The notes: a model not told the origin generated them from the letters alone. Positions 7,719 to 17,294 are shown, counted from the stretch's first letter. The stretch is DNA of 38,709 nt from JACQQW01 sp964520655 (GCA_964520655.1 CAZFNI010000018.1:1-38709), one strand, 5' to 3'. Numbers and translations are program-made.

Positions 7719-8882
7719 ATGAAAAAAGTAGTGCTGGCTTACTCGGGTGGTTTAGACACATCATGTTTGATCCGCTGGTATAAAGACAAGGGATACGAAG
7801 TGATCGCGTTCATGGCGGATGTGGGACAGGGCAGTGATTTCAAGTTGATCGAAAAACGCGCGCTGGCAACAGGGGCCTCGAAAGTTTATATCATGGACCT
7901 AAAGGAAGAATTCGTGAAAGACTATGTTTTTCCAGCGATCAAAGCTAATGCGGTCTATGAAGGGAAATACTTTTTAGCAACGGCACTATCCCGTCCGCTG
8001 ATCGCTAAACATCAGGTTGCTGTGGCGAAAAAAGAAAAAGCCAATGCGATCGCACATGGCTGTACCGGTAAAGGCAATGATCAGGTTCGTTTCGAAGTGA
8101 CGGCAAAGATCTTGGCGCCGCATCTGGAATTATTGGCACCGCTTCGCACGTGGGAATTTAAAACGCGGGAGCAGGAAATAGAATATGCCCAGAAACACAA
8201 AATACCGATTGATGTTACAAAGAAGAGCCCGTACTCGACGGATATCAATTTGTACGGGCGTTCGATCGAATGCGGTGTTCTGGAAGACCCGTGGGTCGAG
8301 CCTCCGGAAGAGATCTATTACATGACCAAAAATCCATTGAAATGTCCGAATAAGCCGGAATATGTTGAGATCGAATTTGCCAAAGGCATACCGGTCAAGG
8401 TCAATGGAAAAGCATACATCCCTGTTGATTTGATCAATAAATTAAATGAGATCGGCGGCCGCAATGGGGTCGGACGCGTGGACATGGTCGAGAATCGATT
8501 GGTGGGCATCAAATCGCGTGAGATCTATGAGAACCCAGCAGGCACGTTGTTGATCACTTCACATAAAGAACTTGAAGCGATGGTGCTTGACCGTGAGACG
8601 CTGCACTATAAAGAATTGATCTCGCCGCGCTACGCGGAGTTGACGTATTACGGTCTTTGGGAAACACCGCTTAAACAGCAACTGGATGCGTATATCAATA
8701 AGACACAGGAACGTGTCAGTGGTGTTGTGCGTTTGAAATTATTCAAAGGTAATTGCCATGTTGTCGGCCGTAAATCCCCATTCTCCCGTTATAAGGAAGA
8801 GTTGGCGACTTACGGGGATAAAGATATCTTTGATCCAAAGTTGTCCGAAGGGTTTATCCGTATTTGGGGCATGCCTTATTAA
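7719..8882 (+). CDS. argG: Argininosuccinate synthase
   Basis: ArgG joins citrulline and aspartate with ATP. The 387-residue protein starts with the N-type ATP-pyrophosphatase loop VLAYSGGLDTS and later has GCTGKGNDQVRFE and the SPYSTDINLYGRSIECG substrate region. A GTGAGGA site precedes the ATG at 7719. argH follows nine bases after its stop. Length is close to the usual 395-400 residues, with nothing missing. Confidence 0.97.
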   Translation: MKKVVLAYSGGLDTSCLIRWYKDKGYEVIAFMADVGQGSDFKLIEKRALATGASKVYIMDLKEEFVKDYVFPAIKANAVYEGKYFLATALSRPLIAKHQVAVAKKEKANAIAHGCTGKGNDQVRFEVTAKILAPHLELLAPLRTWEFKTREQEIEYAQKHKIPIDVTKKSPYSTDINLYGRSIECGVLEDPWVEPPEEIYYMTKNPLKCPNKPEYVEIEFAKGIPVKVNGKAYIPVDLINKLNEIGGRNGVGRVDMVENRLVGIKSREIYENPAGTLLITSHKELEAMVLDRETLHYKELISPRYAELTYYGLWETPLKQQLDAYINKTQERVSGVVRLKLFKGNCHVVGRKSPFSRYKEELATYGDKDIFDPKLSEGFIRIWGMPY

Positions 8883-8891
8883 AGGAGAGCT

Positions 8892-10268
8892 ATGAGCAAA
8901 TTATGGGGAGCTAGATTTTCCTCCGGTAGCGATGTGTTAGCGGATTCACTGACGTTTAGCATCAGCTATGACTATCGTCTGGCCAGGTATGACTGTATTG
9001 GATCGATCGCCCATGCGCAGATGCTGGCAAAACAGGCGGTGATCCCCAAACAGGATGCCCAGAAGATCGTGTCGGGGCTTAAGAAAATATTGAACCTGGT
9101 TGAGTCAGGAAAGTTCAAATATGATCCCAAGGATGAAGATGTTCATACGAATATCCAAAACTCTTTGAAGAAGTTGATCGGTCCTGCCGCAGATAAGTTA
9201 CATACGGCGCGATCCCGGAATGATCAGGTCGTGCTTGATGTGAAGTTGTACTGCATGGACCATATAGACAAGATCGTTACTGCGATCGCTTTGCTTCAAG
9301 GCGCTATCGTTGGTTTTGCCAAGCGCAATCAAACTGTCATTATCCCCGCCTATACGCATCTTCAGGGGGCACAAGTGGTTCTAATGGCACACCATATGCT
9401 GGCGTATGTGGAAATGCTTGAGAGGGATAAAACCCGCTTGCAGGATGCCTTCATGCGTTTAAATGAATTACCCTTGGGCAGCTGCGCACTGTCGGGCACC
9501 TCGCTTAAGATCGATCGACAAAATGTTGCCCGATCGCTGGGTTTTAACAATGTCTCTGCCAATAGCATGGATGTTGTCAGTTCCAGGGATTTTATCGCGG
9601 AGATCATTTTCGATTGCGCCATGAATGCTGTTCATATATCGAGGATCAGTGAAGACTTGATCTTGTGGGCAACGAAAGAATTTGATTTTGTTGATATTGA
9701 TGCGTCCATGTGCACGGGCTCATCGATCATGCCTCACAAGAAAAATCCTGATGTGCTGGAATTGCTACGGGGGACAAGTTCGCGTTTGATCGCGCATTCG
9801 AATATGATCTTAACACTCCAGAAAGGATTGCCGTTAACCTATAATCGGGATCTGCAGCTGGATAAGCCGCCGCTGTTCGATAGTATAGAGACAACGCTTA
9901 ATGCGTTGAAGGTACTGGCAAAACTTTTTTCAACACTTAAGGTCAAGGAAAAGAATTTAAAGCTACGTACTGGTGATGAGAGCTTCTTTTGTGTGGATGT
10001 CATGGATTATTTGATCAAAAAGGGGGTTTCGTATCGTGAAGCTCACGATATTCTGGGCCGCATGGTCAAAGAATGTTTAGATAATGGACGTTTGTTAAGC
10101 GCATTGACGCTTAATGAGCTTAAAGTGTATTCACCCAGTTTTAGCGAGGATGTAAAAAAACTTTTCAATCCCCAAATGTCTGTTACAATTAAAACTTCTT
10201 ACGGCTCAACAAATCCGAGTTTGGTTGCTAAACAGCTGGCGGCATGGAGTAAAAGATTAAATGCATGA
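8892..10268 (+). CDS. argH: Argininosuccinate lyase
   Basis: The 458-residue enzyme of the fumarase/aspartase superfamily cleaves argininosuccinate to arginine and fumarate. It shows LHTARSRNDQV, the TYNRDLQLDK-type region, and the signature GSSIMPHKKNPD at about residues 276-287, whose Ser is the catalytic acid/base. AAGGAG lies six bases before the ATG, one of the best ribosome binding sites in the operon. The last eight bases overlap lysA, tying the arginine genes to the lysine genes. Confidence 0.97.
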   Translation: MSKLWGARFSSGSDVLADSLTFSISYDYRLARYDCIGSIAHAQMLAKQAVIPKQDAQKIVSGLKKILNLVESGKFKYDPKDEDVHTNIQNSLKKLIGPAADKLHTARSRNDQVVLDVKLYCMDHIDKIVTAIALLQGAIVGFAKRNQTVIIPAYTHLQGAQVVLMAHHMLAYVEMLERDKTRLQDAFMRLNELPLGSCALSGTSLKIDRQNVARSLGFNNVSANSMDVVSSRDFIAEIIFDCAMNAVHISRISEDLILWATKEFDFVDIDASMCTGSSIMPHKKNPDVLELLRGTSSRLIAHSNMILTLQKGLPLTYNRDLQLDKPPLFDSIETTLNALKVLAKLFSTLKVKEKNLKLRTGDESFFCVDVMDYLIKKGVSYREAHDILGRMVKECLDNGRLLSALTLNELKVYSPSFSEDVKKLFNPQMSVTIKTSYGSTNPSLVAKQLAAWSKRLNA

Positions 10269-11517
10269 TTTTCATTTCAAAGATGGCCAATTATATTGTG
10301 AGAATGTGCGACTCTCGTCGATCGCGGCAAAGGTGGGTACGCCGTTCTATGTGTATAGCTACAAAACGCTCACGGAACATTTTTTAAAGATCCAGAAAGC
10401 TTTTGCACCATTGAACCCAACGATCTGTTATGCCATGAAAGCCAATGGGAATCTGGCGATCATGAAGAGTCTTGTCGATCTGGGGGCGGGTATTGATATC
10501 GTCTCTGGAGGTGAATTACAAAAGGCCATGCTGGTCAAGGCTGATCCTAAAAAGATCGTATTTGCTTCCGTCGGAAAGACTGACGACGAGATCGCTCTGG
10601 CTTTAAAGACAGGTATTCTGTTCTTTAATGTCGAATCCAGACCTGAGCTGGAGAGGATCAATGCGGTGGCCAAAAAAATGAGAACACGGGCGCGTGTGGC
10701 GCTGCGCATCAATCCGGATGTCCCGGCACCGACGCATGAATATATCACAACAGGGTCATTAAAGAAAAAATTCGGTATCGATCTTCGGACCTCGAAGTTG
10801 ATCTTTAAGGACCGAAAGTCTTATCCGTGCCTGGATATCAATGGGGTTCATATTCATATCGGTTCTCAGATAACTTCCGGCGCTCCATTTGTGGATGCGA
10901 TCAAAAAAGTGATCAAATTCATTGATGAGTTGAGAGCGGGCGGCGTTGATATTCAATACTTGGATATTGGCGGCGGTTTGGGGATCATTTATAAAGATGA
11001 GAAGCCGCAAAGCGCTGCGGATTATGCCGGCAAGGTGGTTCCGCTGCTGGCGAAGACTGGATTAAAGATCATTATGGAGCCTGGCCGTTTCATTGTCGGT
11101 AATGCGGGTGTTTTTGTGACCAAGGTTTTGTATGTTAAAGACAATGGTGTTAAGCGATTTGTTATTGTTGATGGCGGGATGAATGATCTGATCCGTCCGA
11201 TGCTCTATGATGCCTACCACGAGATCGTTCCTGTGAAGACGGTAAAAGGACCAAAGGTCAAGGTCGATGTGGTAGGGCCCATTTGTGAAAGCGGTGATTT
11301 TTTTGCTCATGACCGCGTGCTGCCTAAAGTCAAATCGGATGATCTTTTAGCGATCATGAGTGCTGGGGCCTATGGCTACGTGATGTCTAGTAATTATAAT
11401 GTGCGCGGCCGGGTGCCGGAAGTGATGGTCAAGGGTGGTCGTTTTGAAGTTGTTAAAGCACGTGAAACTTTTTCTGATCTGGTCAAAGGTGAGAGGATCC
11501 CTACTTTTTTAAAATAA
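10261..11517 (+). CDS. lysA: Diaminopimelate decarboxylase
   Basis: LysA decarboxylates meso-diaminopimelate to L-lysine, the last step of the pathway. The 418-residue fold III PLP enzyme carries the Schiff-base lysine in CYAMKANGN (Lys60), the HIHIGSQI and DIGGGLGI phosphate-binding segments, and GPICESGDFF, whose Cys from one subunit reaches the neighbouring active site. MSAGAYGYVMSSNYN near the C-terminus is also typical. The ATG lies eight bases inside argH with no separate ribosome binding site, so translation is probably coupled. Confidence 0.97.
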   Translation: MHDFHFKDGQLYCENVRLSSIAAKVGTPFYVYSYKTLTEHFLKIQKAFAPLNPTICYAMKANGNLAIMKSLVDLGAGIDIVSGGELQKAMLVKADPKKIVFASVGKTDDEIALALKTGILFFNVESRPELERINAVAKKMRTRARVALRINPDVPAPTHEYITTGSLKKKFGIDLRTSKLIFKDRKSYPCLDINGVHIHIGSQITSGAPFVDAIKKVIKFIDELRAGGVDIQYLDIGGGLGIIYKDEKPQSAADYAGKVVPLLAKTGLKIIMEPGRFIVGNAGVFVTKVLYVKDNGVKRFVIVDGGMNDLIRPMLYDAYHEIVPVKTVKGPKVKVDVVGPICESGDFFAHDRVLPKVKSDDLLAIMSAGAYGYVMSSNYNVRGRVPEVMVKGGRFEVVKARETFSDLVKGERIPTFLK

Positions 11518-11518
11518 T

Positions 11519-12370
11519 ATGAGCAAGATACCTTTTGTCAAAATGGTCGGTGCCGGTAATGATTTTATTGTGATCGAACCGAACTCTAAATTAGATTACC
11601 CAGCTTTTGCCAGGACGGCATGCAATAGGCAGATGGGGCTTGGGGCGGACGGAGTATTGGTCCTGGAGAGATCCAAGGTCAGCGATTACCGCATGCGGAT
11701 CATTAATGCGGATGGTTCCGAGGCGGAAATGTGCGGTAATGGCGCTCGCTGCATGGCGGCCTATATTGTTTCCAGGCATCACCCTGCTAAAAAATTTTTT
11801 GGTATGGAAACGCTCGCTGGTGAAATATTGGCGGAAGCCAAAGGCGAAGAGGCGACTGTGCGTTTGTCCAATCCCAAAGATTACGAGCCAAACATTGAGA
11901 TCAAGGTTGGCGGAAAAGCCATGACCGTTCACTATATTGATACGGGAGTGCCTCATGTGATTGTGTTTGTGGAAGGTTTACAGGAGGTGGATGTCAACGC
12001 CTTAGGCAAGCTGATCCGTAACCATCAGCGTTTTGCGCCTCGCGGGACGAATGTGAATTTTGTTGAACCGGCATCGAAAGCCGGCGGTAAAGGACAGAAC
12101 GGCATGGTCGCTGTGCGGACATATGAACGGGGTGTTGAAGCTGAAACATTGGCGTGTGGTACGGGATCAGTAGCTGCGGCGTTAGTTTCTTTTATGCAGC
12201 TTAATCCAGGGGTCAAAGAAAGAAAAAACGCGGCCATTAAAGTGTTGACATCAAGCAAGGAAGTTCTTGAAGTCGCGTTTGATCTGCATAAGGACGGGCT
12301 TATCGATAATGTCTGGTTATACGGTTCGGCAAAAACAATAGCCACTGGCGAATATTATTACGACCAGTAG
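11519..12370 (+). CDS. dapF: Diaminopimelate epimerase
   Basis: DapF interconverts LL- and meso-diaminopimelate without a cofactor, using two cysteines. Both are visible: Cys72 in EMCGNGARC and Cys213 in LACGTGS. The N-terminal MVGAGNDFIVIE is the usual substrate loop. The length of 283 residues is normal. The gene starts one base after the lysA stop. Its product step links DapL, which makes the LL form, with LysA and with peptidoglycan synthesis, which both use the meso form. Confidence 0.97.
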   Translation: MSKIPFVKMVGAGNDFIVIEPNSKLDYPAFARTACNRQMGLGADGVLVLERSKVSDYRMRIINADGSEAEMCGNGARCMAAYIVSRHHPAKKFFGMETLAGEILAEAKGEEATVRLSNPKDYEPNIEIKVGGKAMTVHYIDTGVPHVIVFVEGLQEVDVNALGKLIRNHQRFAPRGTNVNFVEPASKAGGKGQNGMVAVRTYERGVEAETLACGTGSVAAALVSFMQLNPGVKERKNAAIKVLTSSKEVLEVAFDLHKDGLIDNVWLYGSAKTIATGEYYYDQ

Positions 12371-12414
12371 CAAGCCCCATTCCAAAGGGGGACAATCATC
12401 AGGAGAGCGTACAA

Positions 12415-13299
12415 ATGTTCAATGGTTCCATCGTAGCGTTAGTGACCCCCTTTAAAGGTAATGGCTTGGATGAGGCCGCGTATAAGGCGCTTGTCGAATG
12501 GCAGATTAAGTCTGGGACTAACGGGATCGTGCCTTGCGGAACAACGGGTGAATCACCAACGCTTTCTGCTGATGAGCATGCCCGCGTTGTTGAAGTTTGT
12601 GTTGAAGCCGTTAGGAACCGTATACCGGTCATTGCCGGCACTGGTTCAAATTCTACCGCTGAAGCGGTCATGTATACCAAACATGCGGCAAAAGCTAAAG
12701 CTGACGCTGTTCTAGTTGTTACTCCCTATTATAATAAGCCGACCAATAAGGGTTTGTATCTTCATTTTAAAGCTGTTGCTGAGTCAGCCAACATACCTGT
12801 GATCTTGTACAATATCGCGGGAAGGACGGCAAAGAATATTGAGCCTGAATTGATGGCCAAGCTGGCCTCTGATTGCAAAAATATCGTAGGTGTTAAAGAA
12901 GCTTCCGGGTCTTTGGAACAGATGCTGCGCATCAAAGAATTGTGTCCAAAGAATTTTACCCTTTTATCCGGTGATGATGCCTTAACGTTACCGATCATGG
13001 CCATCGGCGGAACGGGCGTTATCTCGGTGGCAGCGAATATTGTTCCAAAAGATATTGTGGCGATGATCGCGGCTTTCGAAAACGGGGATTTACCAAAAGC
13101 TAGGAGCATTAATTTGAAGCTGATGCCGTTGATCAGGGCATTATTCATAGAAACAAATCCGATCCCTGTTAAAACGGCGGTTGCCTTGATGGGGTATTGT
13201 CAATCGGATCTGCGTCTTCCGATGTGCTCAATGGAAGATGCGAATCTGGCAAAATTAAAACAGGCGTTAAAAGATTACGGGATCAAAATCAAAGGATGA
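12415..13299 (+). CDS. dapA: 4-hydroxy-tetrahydrodipicolinate synthase
   Basis: DapA condenses pyruvate with aspartate semialdehyde, the first committed step to lysine and DAP. The 294-residue TIM-barrel protein has CGTTGESPTLS (substrate loop), the catalytic Tyr in TPYYNKPT and the Schiff-base Lys161 in VGVKEASGS. AGGAGAG about seven bases before the ATG is a clear ribosome binding site. A 44-nt gap separates it from dapF, the widest in the arg-dap block; I see no leader structure in it large enough for a lysine riboswitch. Confidence 0.97.
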   Translation: MFNGSIVALVTPFKGNGLDEAAYKALVEWQIKSGTNGIVPCGTTGESPTLSADEHARVVEVCVEAVRNRIPVIAGTGSNSTAEAVMYTKHAAKAKADAVLVVTPYYNKPTNKGLYLHFKAVAESANIPVILYNIAGRTAKNIEPELMAKLASDCKNIVGVKEASGSLEQMLRIKELCPKNFTLLSGDDALTLPIMAIGGTGVISVAANIVPKDIVAMIAAFENGDLPKARSINLKLMPLIRALFIETNPIPVKTAVALMGYCQSDLRLPMCSMEDANLAKLKQALKDYGIKIKG

Positions 13300-13303
13300 T
13301 CAT

Positions 13304-14023
13304 ATGATCAAGTTAGCTGTATCTGGATGTCAGGGGAGAATGGGGCAGCGGATCACCGCGCTCGCGTTAGCGGATAAGGCTTTTAAGATCTCAGCGCTGT
13401 TGGAGAATAAGGACAGACCAGATGTTCCTTTAATGTCCCATCAGATCCCGGTGAACTTTGATCCTGCAGCGTTAAAGGGCAGCAAGGTGTTGATCGAGTT
13501 CACATCTCCGGAAGCAACGATCGAGCATTTGAAGATGTGTCAGAAATACGGCGTTAATATGGTCATTGGGACAACCGGATTGACCAAGTCACAGATCGCA
13601 TTGATCAAAAAAGCATCTTCCAAGATCGCGATCGTTTTCTCTTCCAATATGTCTGTTGGTGTTAATCTTGTTTTTGCCTTGATCTCCAAGGCGGCGAAAA
13701 TCACGGGAAAAGATTATACGATACGTCTGACGGAAACGCATCATGTCCATAAAAAAGACGCTCCGTCGGGAACAGCAAAGACCATGGCGGAGATCGCTGA
13801 GAAGTCTTCACGTTCTAAGGTAAAGAATGTTGAATCTTTAAGAGAAGGTGAGGTGATCGGTGATCATACCATCACTTTCGAGAGCGACGTTGATCTGATC
13901 GCGCTGCATCATCACGCCAAAACAAGGGATATTTTCGCTCAGGGATCACTGGTGGCGGCAAAATTCCTAAGCAAGAAGACCAAGGGGCTTTATTCCATGC
14001 AGGATGTTCTGGGGTTAAATTGA
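13304..14023 (+). CDS. dapB: 4-hydroxy-tetrahydrodipicolinate reductase
   Basis: DapB reduces the DapA product to tetrahydrodipicolinate with NAD(P)H. The 239-residue protein has the N-terminal dinucleotide-binding loop AVSGCQGRMGQ, the FSSNMSVGVN hinge, and THHVHKKDAPSGTA, which contains the catalytic His and Lys residues. It is somewhat shorter than the 265-273 residues of enterobacterial DapB, a common variation between phyla. It starts four bases after dapA and is followed by dapL. Confidence 0.96.
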   Translation: MIKLAVSGCQGRMGQRITALALADKAFKISALLENKDRPDVPLMSHQIPVNFDPAALKGSKVLIEFTSPEATIEHLKMCQKYGVNMVIGTTGLTKSQIALIKKASSKIAIVFSSNMSVGVNLVFALISKAAKITGKDYTIRLTETHHVHKKDAPSGTAKTMAEIAEKSSRSKVKNVESLREGEVIGDHTITFESDVDLIALHHHAKTRDIFAQGSLVAAKFLSKKTKGLYSMQDVLGLN

Positions 14024-14036
14024 AAGGGTATTGAAT

Positions 14037-15215
14037 ATGTCAGCTGACACTGCATTCACAATTGAATTTTCCGATCGTTTAAAATCATTGCCGCCGTATT
14101 TATTCGTTGAGATCGATAAAGCCAAGCGAGCAGCGTTGGCTCAAGGCCGTGATGTCATCAATTTAGGAGTAGGTGATCCTGATCAGCGTACCCATCAGCC
14201 GATCATTGATGCGATGGCGAAAGCGATTCAAGATGTTAATAATCATCACTATCCGTTTGATGCTGGTGTTCCTCAATTAAGGGTTGAGATCGCCAAATGG
14301 TTTAAAGGCAGATTCTCCGTTGATCTAGACCCATCGACTGAGATTTACCCTTTGATCGGGTCCAAGGAAGGTATTGCTCATTTACCTTTAGGGATCATTA
14401 ATCCCGGCGACAAAGTCGTTCTGACCGAACCTGCTTACCCAGCCTATCAAGCCGCGGTGACATTTGCGGGCGGTAAGATCCAGTATTTGCCGTTAAAACA
14501 TGGCAATGGTTTTCTGCCACGTATTGAAGATATAGCAGAATTAAAAGGTGTCAAAGCGATCTTTGTCTGCTACCCGAATAATCCCACTTCTGCTGTCGCC
14601 GACAAGAAATTCTATCAAGACCTTGTCGCTGTATGCAAGGCCAAGGGGATCATCATCATTTCAGATTTGGCTTATTCTGAAGTGTACTATGACGGCATCA
14701 AGCCTCCCAGTATATTAGAGGTTGATGGGGCAAAAGATATTGCTATCGAATTCCATTCTTTTTCTAAAACTTATTATATGACCGGTTGGCGCTTGGGCTG
14801 GGCCTGCGGCAATCCTACCTTGCTTGCGGCTTTGGCTAAAGTGAAATCAAATTGCGATTCAGGGGTTTTTAACGCGATACAGCATGCCGGCATTGCGGCA
14901 TTGAACATGGATCCGCTGGAGATCGAAGATATGCGTGTCGAATACCAGACCCGTCGTGATGCCTTGATCAATGGTCTGCGGTCTATTGGTTGGAAGATCG
15001 ACCCGCCAAAAGCGGCATTTTATGTGTGGGCAAAAATACCATCCAAGTTCACCGATTCAATGGAATGCGCCAAAGCATTCCTCGATCAGGCCGACATAGT
15101 CGTGACGCCTGGCGTTGGATTTGGTAAAGCGGGTGAAGGGTATGTGCGCATGGCGCTGACGATCTCTGTCGATAGGATCAATCAGGCGGTTGCCCGATTA
15201 GCGAAGATCCTCTAA
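14037..15215 (+). CDS. dapL: LL-diaminopimelate aminotransferase
   Basis: This class I/II PLP aminotransferase of 392 residues is best called DapL, which turns tetrahydrodipicolinate directly into LL-diaminopimelate with glutamate and bypasses the acylated intermediates. Visible motifs are LGVGDPDQ near the N-terminus, CYPNNPTSA, and SFSKTYYMTGWRLGW, in which Lys244 holds PLP. I use the ATG at 14037, eight bases after AAAGGG; an in-frame TTG at 14031 is less likely. The call rests on fold plus its place between dapB and the rest of a succinylase-free lysine cluster; another aromatic or alanine aminotransferase is possible but unlikely. Confidence 0.88.
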   Translation: MSADTAFTIEFSDRLKSLPPYLFVEIDKAKRAALAQGRDVINLGVGDPDQRTHQPIIDAMAKAIQDVNNHHYPFDAGVPQLRVEIAKWFKGRFSVDLDPSTEIYPLIGSKEGIAHLPLGIINPGDKVVLTEPAYPAYQAAVTFAGGKIQYLPLKHGNGFLPRIEDIAELKGVKAIFVCYPNNPTSAVADKKFYQDLVAVCKAKGIIIISDLAYSEVYYDGIKPPSILEVDGAKDIAIEFHSFSKTYYMTGWRLGWACGNPTLLAALAKVKSNCDSGVFNAIQHAGIAALNMDPLEIEDMRVEYQTRRDALINGLRSIGWKIDPPKAAFYVWAKIPSKFTDSMECAKAFLDQADIVVTPGVGFGKAGEGYVRMALTISVDRINQAVARLAKIL

Positions 15216-15221
15216 CCGTCT

Positions 15222-15644
15222 ATGTCAGTTGCTTTTTTAAGCCTTGGCTCTAATCTGGGGGATAGGCAATATTTCCTCAACAGGGCGGTTGAATTAATGG
15301 AGAAGGCCGGCATCGTTCTACTTAAATCATCCACTGTTATTGAAACGGCTCCAGTTGGCGGCCCACCTCAAGGAAATTATCTAAACTGTGTTCTAAAGGT
15401 TCAAACCGACCTCTTGTTGGAGGATCTTTTTTTAAATCTTTCTTTGATCGAAAAACGTTTAGGACGCTTACGTAAGATCAAAAACGGGCCCAGGGTGATC
15501 GATATTGATATTCTTCTTTTTGATGATATTAAATTAGTCACTAAAAACCTTATGATCCCTCATCCGCGCATGTTCAGCAGGGATTTTGTCATGCGCCCAT
15601 TAGCAGAGATTGAACCAGAGTTATGCGCGTCATTCATTCAATAA
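15222..15644 (+). CDS. folK: HPPK, folate pyrophosphokinase FolK
   Basis: The 140-residue protein transfers pyrophosphate from ATP to 6-hydroxymethyl-dihydropterin in folate synthesis. It has the N-terminal SLGSNLGDR, the pterin-contacting APVGGPPQGNYLN segment, the metal-binding GPRVIDIDILLFDD with the paired aspartates, and IPHPRMFSRDFVMRPLAEI. It is about 20 residues shorter than E. coli FolK. It starts six bases after dapL, and its last 22 bases overlap panC. No other folate gene lies in the window. Confidence 0.95.
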   Translation: MSVAFLSLGSNLGDRQYFLNRAVELMEKAGIVLLKSSTVIETAPVGGPPQGNYLNCVLKVQTDLLLEDLFLNLSLIEKRLGRLRKIKNGPRVIDIDILLFDDIKLVTKNLMIPHPRMFSRDFVMRPLAEIEPELCASFIQ

Positions 15645-16492
15645 AAACCCTTCAGAGAACACTGCGAACCTTGCGGGAACAAGGAAAGTCGGTAGCTTTT
15701 GTCCCGACGATGGGGTATTTTCACCAGGGGCATCTGCAATTGATGCGGGAAGCGAAAAGATCTTGTGATGTCTGTGTTGTCAGTATTTATGTCAATCCTG
15801 CACAGTTTGGAGCCAGGGAAGACCTAAGCCGGTATCCTCGGGACTTAAAGCGTGACTCGTCGCTGGCAAGAAAAGAAAATGTTGACATTGTCTTTGCTGC
15901 GACGGATAATGAAATTTATCCAAGCGGTTATTTGACATACATCGACGTAAAACAAATATCCGGTGTTCTTTGTGGCGCTTACCGGCCCGGACATTTTCAA
16001 GGCGTGGCCACCATTGTGGCGAAATTGTTAAATATTGTCAGACCGGATGTGATGTTCCTGGGAGCCAAAGACGCGCAGCAGGTTGTGGTGCTCAAGAAAA
16101 TGGTTTTGGACCTTGATTTTCCAGTCAGGATAATTGTTTCCAAAACAGTCAGGGAAAAAGACGGATTAGCACTAAGCAGCAGGAACGTATTTCTAAGTGC
16201 TGAGCAGCGGAAACAAGCAGTTTGTTTGAATGAGGCTCTGGAAGCGGCAAAAAAAAGGATCAAACAGGGTGAGCGCAGGGTTGATCGTCTTATCGCAGGA
16301 ATGCGTAATATGATCACGAAGTATCCGTTAGCCAATATCCAGTACGTCGCATGTGTCAACGCTTTGGACCTTTCCCGAATGAATAAGGTTTCAGGGAAAG
16401 TATTGATCGCTTTAGCTGTGTATTTTGGGAAAACCCGTTTGATTGATAATGCCGTTGTAAAAATTAATGACTCAAAAACGATCAAAGATTAG
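15623..16492 (+). CDS. panC: Pantothenate synthetase
   Basis: PanC ligates pantoate and beta-alanine through a pantoyl adenylate, using ATP. The 289-residue protein has the nucleotidyltransferase motif FVPTMGYFHQGH, then NPAQFG, the GHFQGVATIVAKL segment and the late LSSRNVFLS (KMSKS-like loop region). The usual GEKDAQQ reads GAKDAQQ; the lysine is retained. The ATG at 15623 gives the normal MRVIHSI beginning, which means a real 22-nt overlap with folK. panB and panD are not in the window. Confidence 0.95.
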   Translation: MRVIHSIKTLQRTLRTLREQGKSVAFVPTMGYFHQGHLQLMREAKRSCDVCVVSIYVNPAQFGAREDLSRYPRDLKRDSSLARKENVDIVFAATDNEIYPSGYLTYIDVKQISGVLCGAYRPGHFQGVATIVAKLLNIVRPDVMFLGAKDAQQVVVLKKMVLDLDFPVRIIVSKTVREKDGLALSSRNVFLSAEQRKQAVCLNEALEAAKKRIKQGERRVDRLIAGMRNMITKYPLANIQYVACVNALDLSRMNKVSGKVLIALAVYFGKTRLIDNAVVKINDSKTIKD

Positions 16493-17294
16493 GGTTGGGA
16501 TATTAGGATGCGGGGCTATTGGCTCAAGAATAGCCCGTAGTATTAAAACAGATTGCGATCAGGATGCTGTTGTAACCGCATTGTTTGATATTAATCCTGT
16601 TAAATCTGAGAATCTTGCCAAGCATTTTTCTTCCAAGAATATTGTCAAAAATACTTATCGTGAATTATTGACTGCTTCTGACATCATTGTCGAAGCAGTT
16701 AATGCCCCGGATACATATTTACTTGTCCGTCAGGCATTACTGGCAAAAAAAGACGTGTTGGTGATGAGTGTTGGGAAATTCATCGAAAGTGACGCGATCA
16801 TTAAATTGGCTCATAAGCAGGGGGCTTTGCTGTTAATACCGTCGGGAGCGATCGCTGGGATCGATGCGATCAAGGCCGCCGCTTTAGGCAAGATCCGCCA
16901 GATCATTTTAACCACGCGTAAACCCATTTATGGTTTTGCCGATAATGCCTATGTTCAGGCTCGACGGATAAATTTGTCTCAAATAAAAAAAGAAACAATT
17001 TTATTTGACGGGAACGTAAAAGAGGCTGTACATTGTTTTCCGCAGAACATCAACGTGGCAGCGACGATTGCTTTGGCATCCGGATGTAAGGATAAATTAC
17101 GCATCCGGATCAGCACATCACCAGAATATAAAGTCAACTCTCACGAGATCGAAGTGCAGGGTGAATTTGGGAGAATTCTGACAAAAACAGAAAATGTGGT
17201 CTGTCCGGATAATCCAAAAACAAGTTATCTGGCAGTATTATCAGCGATCGTGACATTGAAGCAATATTTTCAGGGTGTGAAGATCGGCACCTGA
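16467..17294 (+). CDS. nadX: L-aspartate dehydrogenase-like protein (NadX family)
   Basis: The 275-residue protein begins with a Rossmann dinucleotide-binding loop, VGILGCGAIGS, and ends with the DUF108-type domain, including PSGAIAGIDAIKAA and FPQNINVAATIALASG. Proteins of this family oxidise L-aspartate to iminoaspartate, which quinolinate synthase (NadA) uses for NAD synthesis in place of the flavoenzyme NadB. It overlaps panC by 26 nt and closes the arg-dap-cofactor block. The partner nadA is not in the window, so the NAD role is inferred from the family; a reductase acting on another amino acid is possible. Confidence 0.82.
   Translation: MTQKRSKIRVGILGCGAIGSRIARSIKTDCDQDAVVTALFDINPVKSENLAKHFSSKNIVKNTYRELLTASDIIVEAVNAPDTYLLVRQALLAKKDVLVMSVGKFIESDAIIKLAHKQGALLLIPSGAIAGIDAIKAAALGKIRQIILTTRKPIYGFADNAYVQARRINLSQIKKETILFDGNVKEAVHCFPQNINVAATIALASGCKDKLRIRISTSPEYKVNSHEIEVQGEFGRILTKTENVVCPDNPKTSYLAVLSAIVTLKQYFQGVKIGT

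Noticed and set aside
12371..12414. Lysine riboswitch or terminator before dapA
   Set aside because: The gap is only 44 nt and holds a 4-bp CCCC/GGGG hairpin (12375-12390) with no T run.
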